From: Pleodorina starrii
Taxonomy: Eukaryota > Chlorophyta > Chlorophyceae > Chlamydomonadales > Volvocaceae
Direction of reading: 5' to 3'
Length of the DNA stretch: 64,000 bases
Assembly: GCA_030267565.1 (NCBI GenBank)
Contig: BRXU01000010.1
Location: forward strand, 2,290,501-2,354,500
Both the position numbers and the translations under genes were made by a program. Of the stretch, positions 10,080 to 22,632 are shown piece by piece. Under the pieces are notes generated by a model. That model saw only the letters and a list, made by a program, of their open reading frames with translations, had not been told where the DNA came from and did not search any database. The first letter of the stretch is position 1. Each line of letters opens with the position of its first letter.

Positions 10080-10432
10080 AAGTCCCATCAAGGACATTTG
10101 GAACTTACCTGCGCCCCACAGAAGGAGGTAATGGTTCATTGGCCGGCAACAGGGAAACCTTGCAATTCCCCCCGGGATCCCGGGATCGAAACCGGTCAGT
10201 GACCATTACCCGGGGTGTGATGAGAAAGGAGGGTGCCCACCCCTGTCCCTGTCCTGTCCGGAGGTTTACAAGACTCATCATACAGTCATCAGCACCATCC
10301 AGCTGGCCCTTGGAGTCGCCCAGAAGCCTGGCACGCTAGCCACTCAGCAGAAGTGGCAGCATCAGTGGAGCCGCCAGACAACATGTGTGTCCCATGTCCC
10401 GAGTCCGGGTTCCTCCGGAATTAAAAAAAAAA
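10080..10432 (+). mobile_element. family-S SINE, 5'-truncated
   Basis: Flanked by AGGGCTC at 10073-10079 and 10433-10439, a perfect 7-bp duplication of L ORF2 sequence. The copy starts just after the first bases of the B-box and ends GGAATT plus 10 or more A. Confidence 0.93.
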
Positions 10433-11587
10433 AGGGCTCCCCACCCTCGGCCGCAGCAGCTGGGCGTTCCCCACGTACCTGCTGTACCACCCCGGCCTGC
10501 TGCCCCGCCTGCAGTCGGCAGTGGAGCTGGCAATCCAGGCCGTCCAGCAGCAAGACGCCACTGCTGACCCGCGCGAGGTGTGGGAATGTCTGAAAGGTCG
10601 CCTGCGCAGTGCAGCCGATCACCTCCACAGACAGCACCTGAAGGACCAGGCCGCCAGCCTGAGGGCGGCCAAACACGCTGCGTGTGCAGCCTTGGCAGCC
10701 ATGCAGCATGCTGTGCCCGGGCCCGATGCCGGCGCCCTGGCAGCACAGGCCTGCAGCCAGCTCACCACGGCAGTCAAACAGGCAGCCATCCGCCGCACAG
10801 CGGCGCTGGATGCCGTGTACACGCAGCATGGCGACAAGGGTACCGGCTGGTTCCACCAGCTCGGACGCGAGGTGCGCACCCAGGAGCCAGTCACCCACCT
10901 CTCAGTCCCGGGTCAGCCCCTCCCGGTTCCACTCAGTGACCCGGGTGCGGCCGTCGCTATAACAGCTGCGGCCCACGCCATGTACAGCAGTGACAGCCCC
11001 ACGGGTCTGTTCCGGGTGGAGCAGGTGGACCTGACAACCCAAGACCAGCTCCTGCAGCACCTCCACCGCCAGCTCCCCCAGCCCCTCAGGGAAGCTGCCG
11101 ACGCAGTCCCAGCCGCCGGCGAGCTGCAGCTGGACGAACTTGCAGCTGCTCTGTCGTCCTGTCTGAATGGCACCGCCCCTGGCTCGGACGGCCTGCCGTA
11201 TGAGGTGTACCGGGTGCTGTGGCCGCTGCTGGGCCCACTGCTGCTCGCCGCAGCCAACACAGCCTTCACCCAGGGATCCGTGGAGTCCGGGGCCGCAGCT
11301 GCCGACTCCCTGCCGCTCAGCTGGCGTGAAGGGGTCATCACTCTCATCTACAAAGGCAAAGGCCTGCCCCGGCCCAGCCTGAGCAGCTACCGGCCCATCA
11401 CCCTGCTCCAATGCGACTACAAGCTTGTCTGCAAGGCCGTCAGCAATCGCCTACAGCCGGCACTGGACTACCTGATAGACCTGCTGCAGACTGCCTTCGT
11501 CAGCGGCCGGGACATCCGGGACAACACCCTTTACCACCTGGCCCTGGCGGAGTGGGTTCGGCACTCGCAGCAACCAGCAGCCCTCAT

Positions 11588-11830
11588 TTTTTTTTTGAAT
11601 TCCGGAGGAACCCGGACTCAGGACATGGGACACACATGTTGTCTGGCGGCTCCACTGATGCTGCCACTTCTGCTGAGTAGCTAGCGTGCCAGGCTTCTGG
11701 GCTTCTCCACGGGCCAGCTGGATGGTGATGGTGACTGTATGATGAGTCTTGTAAACCTCCGGACAGGACAGGGACAGGGGTGGGCACCCTCCTTTCTCAT
11801 CACACCCCGGGCAATGGTCACTGACTGGTT
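11588..11830 (-). mobile_element. family-S SINE in the RT domain
   Basis: Minus orientation (T run, GAATTCCGG…), flanked by CCTCAT at 11582-11587 and 11831-11836. It splits the conserved ALIILDIEKAYDR motif. The same site is occupied in the L copy at 33032. Confidence 0.92.
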
Positions 11831-12270
11831 CCTCATCATACTCGACATTGAGAAGGCCTACGACCGGGTCCATCGCCCCTGGCTCTACCGGGTGGCCGAG
11901 TTCGGATAGCACACACAGCGCTGGCTGCGCCTGCTCACGTCCGATGGCTCCTGCCGGGTGGTGGTCAATGGGCACCGGTCAGCACCTTTCCCGGTCCGCA
12001 ACGGCCTTCAGCAGGGCAGCACCCTGTCGCCCGTCCTGTGGGTCATGCAGCTGGAACCCCTCACCTCGTACCTGCACCACCTGCGCAGCACCAACGCTCT
12101 CAGCACCCCCACCCTCCCCAACGACGTGCCAGCCCCCCCTGTCACCCACCACGCGGACGATACGGTGCTCACGGTCAGCAATGTCGACAGGGATGGGGAG
12201 GTTGCTACCGTGGCAGTCCAGCTGTTCTGCAGGGCCAGCAATGCACGGGTCAATGCCTGCAAGGGGAAGG

Positions 12271-12677
12271 GTAAGTTCTACACCGTAAGTTAAGGCACTG
12301 CTTTCGGTCCGGGTGACCCGGGTTCAAGTTCCATCAAGGACATTTGGAACTTACCTGCACCCCACAGAAGGAGGTAATGGTTCATTGGCCGGCAACAGGG
12401 AAACCATGCAATTCCCCCCGGGATCCCGGGATCGAAACCGGTCAGTGACCATTACCCGGGGTGTGATGAGAAAGGAGGGTGCCCACCCCTGTCCCTGTCC
12501 CGTCCGGAGGTTTACAAGACTCATCATACAGTCATCAGCACCATCCATCTGGCCCTTGGAGTCGCCCAGAAGCCTGGCACGCTAGCTACTCAGCAGAAGT
12601 GGCAGCATCAGTGGAGCCGCCAGACAACATGTGTGTCCCATGTCCCGAGTCGGGGTTCCTCCGGATTTAAAAAAAAA
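12271..12677 (+). mobile_element. family-S SINE, near full length (left part of a pair)
   Basis: The tRNA-like head with the B-box (GGGTTCAAGTTCC, one base changed) runs to GGATTT plus poly(A), directly followed by a second S copy. The pair interrupts L ORF2 between AAGGGGAAGG and GGGGATGGTG, which are joined in intact copies. Confidence 0.88.
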
Positions 12678-12912
12678 GTGACCATTACCCGGGGTGTGAT
12701 GAGAAAGGAGGGTGCCCACCCCTGTCCCTGTCCTGTCCGGAGGTTTACAAGACTCATCATTCAGTCATCAGCTCCATCCAGCTGGCCCTTGGAGTCACCC
12801 AGAAGCCTGGCACGCTAGCCATTCAGCAGAAGTGGCAGCATCAGTGGAGCCGCCACACAACATGTGTGTCCCATGTCCCGAGTCCGGGTTCCTCCGGAAT
12901 TAAAAAAAAAAA
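12678..12912 (+). mobile_element. family-S SINE, 5'-truncated (right part of a pair)
   Basis: Starts at GTGACCATTACCC and ends GGAATT plus 11 A. It abuts the A tail of the preceding S copy. The pair may be a dimer inserted once, or two independent insertions next to each other; no duplication separates them. Confidence 0.85.
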
Positions 12913-13501
12913 GGGGATGGTGCTGGGCACCCACGAGCCGGTGGTGGGGCCCAACGCCGCAACCGGTGCGAGTTTCCCGACTCCCGGTGAGGAACCCCCA
13001 CGCCACCTGGGAATCCCTCTCACTCTGGACCCGGCGGAGGCCGTGCGGCTCTGCTACACCAGCAGAATTCAGCGGGTTCAGCGTCTCGGCCATGTGTGGC
13101 GGCGACACGGCCTCAGCCTCGTGGGCAGGGTGCATGTGGCCAAACAGGTGCTGGGAAACACCCTGGCATACCACCTCTCCATCATCCGCCCCACCCCACC
13201 CCAGCTGGCGGCACTCCGCAAGCATATCGACGGCTTTGTGGCCTGGTCGCTCCTGGAGGAAGACGCGTCCCTGGTGTGCCACGGACGGGCCCTGCTGAAG
13301 CCTGGCCCGGAGATCGCCTGCCAGGATCATGACTGTGGCGGTGTCGGCCATCTCGACCTCGACGCCTTCCTGGTCGCCCTGCATGCGAAGCCCCTCGCCC
13401 AGCTTGCTCAGCCCGGCCAGCAGCCATGGAAGCAGATCATGCGGGGTCTGCTCGACGAGTACAGGCCGGATGGGACCACTGGGTGGGGCTGGGTGTATGG
13501 C

Positions 13502-13512
13502 AAAAAAAAAAA
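13502..13512 (+). repeat. oligo(A) insertion in LINE ORF2
   Basis: Eleven A where other L copies have one (GTATGGCACGGCGG). It may be the tail of an insertion truncated to nothing, or simple slippage; no clear duplication is visible. Confidence 0.6.
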
Positions 13513-13923
13513 CGGCGGACCCGCCCCCCAGCCTGCCTACGTTCATTGCCAGCCTGGTGCAGTCCTACCGCTCCTCGCTCCCGACCCGGCTGGCCTACCC
13601 AGAGACCACGGACGCGCGTGCCATCCTGCATGAGCCCCTGTTCTTCAATGCAGCCCTGCGTGACCCCGCCACCGACCAGCCCTTCACCCCTCCGGCTGGG
13701 ACCGCCCACCTAGGACCCCGCACCCTGGCCGAGCTCCGTGCAGCGTCGCCCATGACCCAGCACGAACCCCTCATGCAGGCGGTCCTTGGGGCCATCCCAG
13801 CCGACTGGCGGAGACTGCTGCCAGCCGACCCCCTGGACCCCGAACTGCCGCCGGCGCCCGACTGGCTCCTGTCGCCCGATGGCAGCCGGGTAAGCAGCCC
13901 TACGGGAGTCTTGTGGGCCGTCC

Positions 13924-13937
13924 TTTTTTTTTAATTC
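13924..13937 (-). mobile_element. minimal SINE stub (T run plus AATT)
   Basis: T9 followed by AATTC is placed in L ORF2 sequence that reads CCGTCCTGCCCAAC in other copies. It is the reverse complement of the S tail with four or five body bases left. Confidence 0.75.
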
Positions 13938-15811
13938 TGCCCAACGGCCGCTTGGTGCCCCCAGACAGCGAGCAGGCCGGAGCAGCAGGGGACGCCGACT
14001 GGCCTGCAGCCTGCGTGCTGCCGGGCCGCAAGCCACGCTGACACTGGACCTTGGAGGACCATCAGCGATACAACGAGGCGCCCCCGGCCCAACGCGCTTC
14101 CTCATGGCCAGTGGAATACCAGCTGCTGGGGCTTTGGGACTCGGTCCAGTGCTACCCCCTCAGCCACGGCCACGGCGTGCTGCCCCTCATCCACTACACA
14201 GTGAGTGAGGTGCGCCACCGCCTCACCGCCCGCGGTCACAGCTGGGGCTGGGACCAGGACACGGGGCCCCTCATGCCCGCGGCGTGGCTCGAGCAGCCGC
14301 ACAGCCAGCTACAGCAACAGGAGGCCCGCTGGCACCAACACTGGCTGGCTCAGCAAGCGCCCAGCCGCAGCCGGTGGTTTGCCATGAACCCCACACCCAG
14401 CCCCGGCTGGATGTGACCCCGATCCTCCCCCCCATCACTGCCCTCGGCTGCTGCAAGCCCGGTCAGCCAGCCTGGCAGCCGCCATGTGGCACCGCACCAG
14501 CAGGACCCCGGTGCCGCCGCCGGACCGTCGGCACCCGCCGGGCCGGCCCCGGAGGCAGACCAGGCAGCTGATGGCCCGGCTGGCGTGTCTCCCCTCGACC
14601 GCCGGCGGGCCTGGCAGCGGCTGTGGGACTTCCCCGCAAGCAACCGGGCCAAGGCGCTCGCCTGGCGGCTGCACCATGGACGGCTCCCGTGCGGGGTGTA
14701 CCTGGCCTCCAAAGGTCAGCCGCAGCGTGCCCACTGCCCTGCTCCTAGCTGCTCGGTGGACGGCAGCCTGCATGTCGCCAGCCTGACCCACGTCTTCTTG
14801 GAGTGCGGGGCCTACACCGCAGCTCGGGTTTGGCTGGCAGAGCTGTGGGGGGCAGTCTCCGGGGCCGCGGACTTGCCCTTCAGCCAGCCGGCTGTGCTAC
14901 TGGGGGACTGGCCGGGAGGGTGGCCGGCCTACCCCACCAGCCCTGGGCTGCAGCTGCTGTGGGCAGCCCTTCGAGCCACTTGGCTGTGGGCGGTCTGGGG
15001 CCACTACCACAGGGCGGAGCCTGATGACCATCCGTCGGCCACGGTGGTGGGCTGCGTCATTGGAGAGCTGCAGCGTCTCATGAGGGCACATTCCAGCATG
15101 GCGGCGCTCTCCGAGGACACTCTGGCGGGGCTGCCCCGGGGCCACATCACAGCGCAGCTGAAGCCCGGCCGGTTGGATGCCTTCGAAGCCTCCTGGGCAC
15201 ATGAAGGCGTCCTCTGCTCCGTACAGCGGGTGGCTGGCAGCAGCCCGCGTCTGCAGGTTCATCTGTCCCGGGTGGCCCCGGTCCCAGCACCACAGGCATC
15301 TGCAGGGGGCGCCCAGGCAGCACAGCAGGTCTCCCCATCCGGGTCAGCCATCAGCACCCAGCCCAGCCAGGCAGCAGCTCAGCTGACAGGGCAGCCGGGG
15401 CCGTCGTGAGCGGGGTGTTGGGAGTCGGGGGTCTCGGTGTCTGAGGTTCTTCGGGTGTGAGGGGCTTCGAGGGTGGGGGGAGTGCGGTGGGTTGCCTAGG
15501 GAGGGGGGTGCGGTGCGGGGCTTGCTGTGGGTGGGGCCTGAGGGGGTCTTGGGGGTCGGGGGAGCTTCGGTGCAGGGTTGGTGTGTTTTTTTTTCTGAGA
15601 GGGACGTTACAAGGACTGGGAAAGCGAAGCCCAACGGGCAAGCCGAGCAAGACCGGCAAGCCACAACAACCTGGCAAGAAGCCCAAGAAACCACTGCAAG
15701 GAGCCGAGGAGAGAGAAAAAGCCAAGCAACTCGCAGACAGGACAGGGACAGGGACGGGGGCAGCAAGAGGCCAGGAGCCACTGCTGCACGGGCGGCACAC
15801 ACGGCCACCCC

Positions 15812-17318
15812 TTTTTTTTCTGCGAGGGACGTTACAAGGACTGGGAAAGCGAAGCCCAACGGGCAAGCCGAGCAAGACCGGCAAGCCACAACAGCCTGGC
15901 AAGAAGCCCAAAAAACCACCGCAAGGAGCCGAGGAGAGAGAAAAAGCCAAGCAACGCCTAAACTCGCAGACAGGACAGGGACAGGGACGGGGGCAGCAAG
16001 AGGCCAGGAGCCACTGCTGCACGGGCGGCACACACGGCCACCCCTACCTCCAAGACACCGAGGAGGGAACCGAAACCAACACCAGGGCCCAACACCAGGG
16101 CCCAACACCAGGGCCAACACCACGGCCCAACACCAGGGCCAACCCCACAGCCCAACACCAGGGCCCAACACCAGGGCCCAAAACCAGAGCCAACACCACG
16201 GCCCAACACCAGGGTTAAAACCACGGCCCAACACCCGGGCCAGCACCACGGACCAACAACAGGGCCCGTCACCGGGGACAAGCCCCAGGCAAAGGCCCCA
16301 ACAACGACCACAGCGTCAACACAACCACAACCTGCACAACCTCAACAGCCAAGGGGCGAACCCTACACCCTGGGCGACAGCAACAGGAACAACAAACAAA
16401 ACCGGGCAACCGTCGCAGCGAACCAGGGCAAACGAGCCCCCCCCCCGCCGGGGAGCACCAGAGAAAACAGAAAACCCACAGCACGCCCGAAGAGAACCCC
16501 GCACCACCGAAACCGCCTTCCAGAGCCACAAAAGCCGCAGGGACGGCGCCACACGAGCGCACCGGAGACAAACAACAACCGACCCCACCCTGGGGGCGTC
16601 CCCGCAAGACAGCAGGCCCGAAGACACACCTCCCTCCCAAGACACCCCGCACCGCAGGAACCTCACTCCCACGTCCCCCCGGCTCCCAAGAACCCCCACG
16701 GGCGCAGCAGGGGCAATACTGCCTGGCTGGAAGCCAGGGCACAAGCGCGCCGGCGACAAGACACCCGCAGACCCCACCCTGGGGGCGTCCCCTCTAGACA
16801 GCGACCCCCGAACCGCACCTGCCTCCCACGGCAGCCTGCACCACACCAACCCTGCACCGAAGCCCCCCCGCCCCTCCCCAGACCCCCCAGAAACCCTCCC
16901 CAGTCCCCCCCGCGCCGCACCGACCCCCAAGACCCCCTCCGGCCCCACCCACAGCAAGCCCCGCACCGCACCCCCCTCCCTAGGCAACCCGCACCGCACT
17001 CCCCCCACCCTCGAGGCCCCTCGCACCCTAAGAACCTCAGACACCGAGACCCCCCCCTCCCAACACCCCGCTCACGACGGCCCCGGCTGCCCTGTCAGCT
17101 GAGCTGCTGCCTGGCTGGGCTGGGCGCTGATGGCTGACCCGGATGGGGAGACCTGCTGTGCTGCCTGGGCGCCCCCGGCGGGTGCCTGTGGTGCTGGGAC
17201 GGGGGCCACCCGGGACAGATGAACCTGCAGACGCGGGCTGCTACCAGCCACCCGCTGTACGGAGCAGAGGACGCCTTCATGCGCCCAGGAGGCTTCGAAG
17301 GCATCCAGCCGGCCGGGC
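15812..17318 (-). mobile_element. 5'-truncated family-L LINE nested in copy C
   Basis: Starts with T8 and CTGCGAGGG, holds the whole 3' UTR (15820-17071) and the last 82 codons of ORF2 (stop at 17072-17074), then stops at GGCCGGGCTT where the interrupted 3' UTR of copy C resumes (CCTCCAAGAC). Confidence 0.88.
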
Positions 17319-17528
17319 TTCCTCCAAGACTCCGAGGAGGGAACCGAAACCAACACCAGGGCCCAACACCAGGGCCAAACCCCAGGGCCCAACACCAGGG
17401 CCAACACCACGGCCCAACACCAGGGCCAACCCCACAGCCCAACACCAGGGCCAACACCACGGCCCAACACCAGGGCCAACCCCACAGCCCAACACCAGGG
17501 CCCAACACCAGGGCCCAAAACCAGAGCC

Positions 17529-17770
17529 CATTACCCGGGGTGTGATGAGAAAGGAGGGTGCCCACCCCTGTCCTTGTCCTGTCCGGAGGTTTACAAGACT
17601 CATCATACAGTCATCCGCACCGTCCAGCTGGCCCGTGGAGTCGCCCGGAAGCCTAGCACGCTAGCTACTCAGCAGAAGTGGCAGCATCAGTGGAGCCGCC
17701 AGACAACATGTGTGTCCCATGTCCCGAGTCCGGGTTCCTCCGGAATTCAAAAAAAAAAAAAAAAAAAAAA
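17529..17770 (+). mobile_element. family-S SINE, 5'-truncated
   Basis: AGAGCC at 17523-17528 and 17771-17776 is the target duplication. Ends GGAATTC plus about 21 A. Confidence 0.93.
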
Positions 17771-18876
17771 AGAGCCAACACCACGGCCCAACACCAGGGC
17801 AAAAACCACGGCCCAACACCCGGGCCAGCACCACTGACCAACAACAGGGCCCGTCACCGAGGACAAACCCCAGGGCCGGGCAAAGGCCCCAACAGCGACC
17901 ACAGCGACAACACAACCACAACCTGCACAACCTCAACAGCCAAGGGGCGAACCCTACACCCAGGGCGACAGCAACAGGAACGGCAAACAAAGCCGGGCAA
18001 CCGCCACAGCGAACCAGGGCGGACAAGCCCCCCCCGCCGGGGAGCACCAGAGGAAACAGGAAAACCACAGCATGCCCGAAGAGAACCCCGCACCACCTAA
18101 ACCGCCGCCCAGAGCCACAAAAGCCGCAGGAACGGCGCCACACGAAGCGCACCAGAGACAAACAACAACCAACCCCACCCTGGGGGTGTCCCCGCAAGAC
18201 AGCAGGCCCCAAGACACACCTCCCTCCCAAGACACCCCACACCGCAGGAACCGCACTCCCGCGGCCCCCCGGCTCCCAAGAACCCCCACGGGCGCAGCAG
18301 GGGCAGCACCGCCTGGCTGGAAGCCAGGGCACAAGCGCGCCGGCGACAAGACTCCCGCAGACCCCACCCTGGGGGCGTCCCCTCCAGACAGCGACCCCCG
18401 AACCGCACCTGCCTCCCACGGCAGCCTGCACCGCACCAACCCTGCACCGAAGCCCCCCCGCCCCTCCCCAGTCCCCCCCCGAAACCCTCCCCAGTCCCCC
18501 CCGCGCCGCGCGCACCCCACTCCCAAGACCCCCCGTCCCCCAAAAACCCCCTCCAGGCCGCAGGGACAGCACCACCGGGTCGGAGACCAGGGCACGAGAG
18601 TGCCTGCGACAAAACACCCACAGACTCCACACAGGGGGCGACCCCTCAAGACAGCAGCCCCCGAACCGCACCTGCCTCCCGCGGCAGCCTGCACCACACC
18701 AACCCTGCTCCGAAGCTCCCCCGACCCCCAAGACCCCCTCAGGCCCCACCCACAGCAAGCCCCGCACCGCACCCCCCTCCGTCCCTAGGCAACCCGCACC
18801 GCCCGCTCCCCACCCTCGAGCTCCCTCGCACCCTAAGAACCTCAGACACCGAGACCCCCGACTCGCAACACCCCGC

Positions 18877-19465
18877 TCACGACGGCCCCGGCTGCCCTGT
18901 CAGCTGAGCTGCTGCCTGGCTGGGCTGGGCGCTGATGGCTGACCCGGTCGGGGAGACCTGCTGTGCTGCCTGGGCGCCCCCGACGGGTGCCTGTGGTGCT
19001 GGGACCGGGGCCACCAGGGACAGATGAACCTTCAGACGCGGGCTGCTGCCAGCCACCCGCTGTACGGAGCAGAGGACGCCTTCATGCGCCCAGGAGGCTT
19101 CGAAGGCATCCAACCGGCCGGGCTTCAGCTGCGCTGTGATGTGGCCCCGGGGCAGCCCCGCCCCGGGGCAGCCCCGCCATGTGTGTCCCATGTCCCGAGT
19201 CGGGGTTCCTCCGGAATTAAAAAAAAAAAGAGTGTCCTCGGAGAGCGCCGCCATGCTGAAATGTGCCCGCATGAGACGCTGCAGCTCCCCAATGACGCAG
19301 CCCACCACCGTGGCCGACGGATGGTCATCAGGCTCCACCCTGTGGTAGTGGCCCCAGACCGCCCACAGCCAAGTGGCTCGAAGGGCCGCCCACAGCAGCT
19401 GCAGCCCCTGGCTGGTGGGGTAGGCCGGCCACCCTCCCGGCCAGTCCCCCAGTAGCACAGCCGGC
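18877..19465 (-). pseudogene. LINE ORF2 C-terminal fragment
   Basis: Codons up to the ORF2 end (QPGPS-stop, TCA on the plus strand at 18877-18879), with a 51-bp SINE stub at 19179-19229. It is cut at 19465 by the T run of another L copy. It contains the segment downstream of the Cys/His finger. Confidence 0.85.
19179..19229 (+). mobile_element. family-S SINE stub next to a 16-bp tandem duplication
   Basis: The last 40 bp of S plus 11 A. Immediately upstream, CCGGGGCAGCCCCGCC is present twice in tandem (19147-19162, 19163-19178), where intact L copies have it once. The extra copy probably arose during insertion. Confidence 0.85.
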
Positions 19466-20474
19466 TTTTTTTTTTCTGCGAGGGATGTTACAAGGACTGG
19501 GAAAGCGAAGCCCAACGGGCAAGCCGAGCAAGACCGGCAAGCCACAACAACCTGGCAAGAAGCCCAAGAAACCACCGCAAGGAGCTGAGGAGAGAGAAAA
19601 AGCCAACCAACGCCTAAACTCGCAGACAGGACAGGGACAGGGACGGGGGCAGCAAGAGGCCAGGAGCCACTGCTGCACGGGCGGCACACACGGCCACCCC
19701 TTCCTCCAAGACACCGAGGAGGGAAACGAAACCAACACCAGGGCCCAACACCAGGGCCAAACCCCAGGGCCCAGCACCAGGGCCAACACCACGGCCCAAC
19801 ACCAGGGCCAACCCCACAGCCCAACACCAGGGCCCAACACCAGGGCCCAAAACCAGAGCCAACACCACGGCCCAACACCAGGGCAAAAATCACGGCCCAA
19901 CACCCGGGCCAGCACCACGGACCAACAACAGGGCCCGTCACCGAGGACAAACCCCAGGGCCGGGCAAAGGCCCCAACAGCGACCACAGCGACAACACAAC
20001 CACAACCTGCACAACCGCAACAACCAAGGGGCGAACCCTACACCCAGGGCGACAGCAACAGGAACGGCAAACAAAACCGGGCAACCGCCACAGCGAACCA
20101 GGGCGGACAAGCCCCTCCCCACCGGGGAGCACCAGAGGAAACAGGAAAGCCACAGCACGCCCGAAGAGAACCCCGCACCACCTAAACCGCCTCCCAGAGC
20201 CACAAAAGCCGCAGGAACGGCGCCACACAAAGCGCACCAGAGACAAACAACAACCGACCCCACCCTGGGGGCGTCCCCGCAAGACAGCAGGCCCCAAGAC
20301 ACACCTCCCTCCCAAGACACCCCGCACCACAGGAAACGCACTCCCGCGGCCCCCCGGCTCCCAAGAACCCCCACGGGCGCAGCAGGGGCAGCACCGCCTG
20401 GCTGGAAGCCAGGGCACAAGCGTGCCGGCGACAAGACTCCCGCAGACCCCACCCTGGGGGCGTCCCCTCCAGAC

Positions 20475-22240
20475 CTCGGGGCCACATCACAGCGCAGCTG
20501 AAGCCCGGCCGGTTGGATGCCTTCGAAGCCTCCTGGGCGCATGAAGGCGTCCTCTGCTCCGTACAGCGGGTGGCTGGCAGCTGCCCGCGTCTGCAGGTTC
20601 ATCTGTCCCGGGTGGCCCCGGTCCCAGCTCCACAGGCATCCGCCGGGAGCACCCAGGCAGCACAGCAGGTCTCCCCATCCGGGTCAGCCATCAGCGCCCA
20701 GCCCAGCCAGGCAGCAGCTCAGCTGACAGGGCAGCCGGGGCCGTCGTGAGCGGGGTGTTGGGAGTCGGGGGTCTCGGTGTCTGAGGTTCTTAGGGTGCGA
20801 GGGGCTTCGAGGGTGGAGTGCGGTGCGGGTGCGGGTTGCCTAGGGAGGGGGGTGCGGTGCGGGGCTTGCTGTGGGTGGGGCCTGAGGGGGTCTTGGGGGT
20901 CGGGGGAGCTTCGGTGCAGGGTTGGTGTGGTGCAGGCTGCCGTGGGAGGCAGGTGCGGTTCGCGGGTCGCTGTCTAGAGGGGACGCCCCCTGTGTGGGGT
21001 CTGTGGGTGTCTTGTCGCAGGCGCTCTCGTGCTCTGGTCTCCGACCCGGCGGTGCTCTCCCTGCGGCCTGGAGGGGGTTTTTGGGGGTCGGGGGGTCTTG
21101 GGAGTGGGGTGCGCGCGGCGCGGGGGGGCCTGGGGAGGGTTTCGGAGGGGGTCTGGGGAGGGGCGGGGGGGCTTCGGTGCAGGGTTGGTGTGGTGCAGGC
21201 TGCCGTGGGAGGCAGGTGCGGTTCGGGGGTCGCTGTCTGGAGGGGACGCCCTCAGGGTGGAGTCTGCGGGAGTCTTGTCGCCGGCGCGCTTGTGCCCTGG
21301 TTTCCAGCCAGGCGGTGCTGCCCCTGCTGCGCCCGTGGGGGTTCTTGGGAGCCGGGGGGCCGCGGGAGTGCGGTTCCTGTGGTGCGGGGTGTCTTGGGAG
21401 GGAGGTGTGTCTTCGGGCCTGCTGTCTTGCGGGGACGCCCCCAGGGTGGGGTCGGTTGTTGTTTGTCTCTGGTGCGCTTCGTGTGGGGCCGTCCCTGCGG
21501 CTTTTGTGGCTCTGGGAGGCGGTTTAGGTGGTGCGGGGTTCTCTTCGGGCGTGCTGTGGCTTTCCTGTTTCCTCTGGTGCTCCCCGGCGGGGAGGGGCTT
21601 GTCCGCCCTGGTTCGCTGTGGTGGTTGCCCGGTTTTGTTTGCCGTTCCTGTTGCTGTCGCCCTGGGTGTAGGGTTCGCCCCTTGGTTGTTGAGGTTGTGC
21701 AGGTTGTGGTTGTGTTGTCGCTGTGGTCGCTGTTGGGGCCTTTGCCCGGCCCAGGGGTTTGTCCTCGGTGACGGGCCCTGTTGTTGGTCAGGTTTTTTTT
21801 TTCTGCGAGTGGTGCTGGCCCGGGTGTTGGGCCGTGTTTTTTGCCCTGGTGTTGGGCCGTGGTGTTGGCTCTGGTTTTGGGCCCTGGTGTTGGGCCCTGG
21901 TGTTGGGCTGTGGGGTTGGCCCTGGTGTTGGGCCGTGGTGTTGGCCCTGGTGTTGGGCCCTGGGGTTTGGCCCTGGTGTTGGGCCCTGGGGTTGGTTTCG
22001 GTTCCCTCCTCGGTGTCTTGGAGGAAGGGGCGGCCGTGTGTGCCGCCCGTGCAGCAGTGGCTCCTGGCCTCTTGCTGCCCCCGTCCCTGTCCCTGTCCTG
22101 TCTGCGAGTTTAGGCGTTGCTTGGCTTTTTCTCTCTCCTCGGCTCCTTGCGGTGGTTTCTTGGGCTTCTTGCCAGGTTGTTCGGCTTGCCCGTTGGGCTT
22201 CGCTTTCCCAGTCCTTGTAACGTCCCTCGCAGAAAAAAAA
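20475..22240 (+). mobile_element. family-L LINE D (ORF2 C-terminus, 3' UTR, poly(A))
   Basis: 5'-truncated copy flanked by AGAC at 20471-20474 and 22241-22244. It holds the last 90 or so ORF2 codons (stop at 20747-20749) and a complete 3' UTR ending CGTCCCTCGCAG plus 8 A. A minute L stub sits at 21793-21809. Confidence 0.9.
21793..21809 (-). mobile_element. minimal LINE stub (T10 plus CTGCGAG)
   Basis: Ten T and the terminal CTGCGAG of L in reverse, inserted in the 3' UTR of LINE D between GGTCAGG and TGGTGCTGG, which are joined as GGTCAGTGGTGC or GGTCCGTGGTGC in other copies. Only seven body bases were copied. Confidence 0.8.
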
Positions 22241-22632
22241 AGACAGCGACCCCCGAACCGCACCTGCCTCCCACGGCAGCCTGCACCACACCAGCCCTGC
22301 ACCGAAGCCCCCCCGCCCCTCCCCAGACCCCCTCCGAAACCCTCCCCAGTCCCCCCCGCGCCGCGCGCACCCCGCTCCCAAGGACCCCCGTCCCCCAAAA
22401 ACCCCCTCCAGGCCGCAGGGAGAGCACCGCCGGGTCGGAGACCAGAGCATGAGAGCGCCTGCGACAAGACACCCACAGACCCCACACAGGGGGCGTCCCC
22501 TCCAGACAGCGACCCGCGAACCGCACCTGCCTCCCACGGCAGCCTGCACCACACCAACCCTGCACCGAAGCTCCCCCGACCCCCAAGACCCCCTCAGGCC
22601 CGACCCACAGCAAGCCCCGCACCGCACTCCCC

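Larger units (their letters stand above)
9310..15409 (+). pseudogene. LINE ORF2 (endonuclease-RT-Cys/His finger), inactivated
   Basis: The domains in order are: AP endonuclease (9310-10030; GGDLNCVL, LVDPW, then the LDRW end motif out of frame), linker, reverse transcriptase (about 11150-12900; SYRPITLL, FVSGRDIRDN, DIEKAYDRV, HHADDTVLTV around 12145-12175), a long thumb/connection region, and a C-terminal zf-RVT-like finger near 14740-14810 (C-x4-C, then H and C). With inserts removed it is about 1,600 codons. Lesions: a G run two bases short near 9912-9919, a deletion leaving TAG near 11906, TGA at 14039-14041 and another TGA near 14414 (both where other copies have Arg codons), plus the nested SINEs. 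The TGA changes fit C-to-T decay at CpG. No RNase H domain is seen. Confidence 0.9.
7621..15585 (+). mobile_element. family-L LINE copy B (5'-truncated; ORF1, ORF2, start of 3' UTR)
   Basis: This is the most complete ORF1-ORF2 arrangement in the window. It starts inside ORF1, runs through the ATGA junction at 9310 and the whole of ORF2 to TGA at 15407-15409, then about 176 bp of 3' UTR, where a minus-strand L copy interrupts it. SINEs at 10080, 11588, 12271 and 12678, stubs at 8479 and 13924, and an oligo(A) insertion at 13502 are nested in it. Frameshifts and stops show it is dead. Confidence 0.92.
19466..22632 (-). mobile_element. family-L 3' UTR copy, split by LINE D
   Basis: T run and CTGCGAGGGATG, then L 3' UTR to 20474; it continues after LINE D at 22241-22632. 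It inserted into the ORF2 end of copy C. At 22632 it meets plus-strand L 3' UTR in an inverted junction (about CCCCTCGG) with no identifiable duplication. Confidence 0.8.
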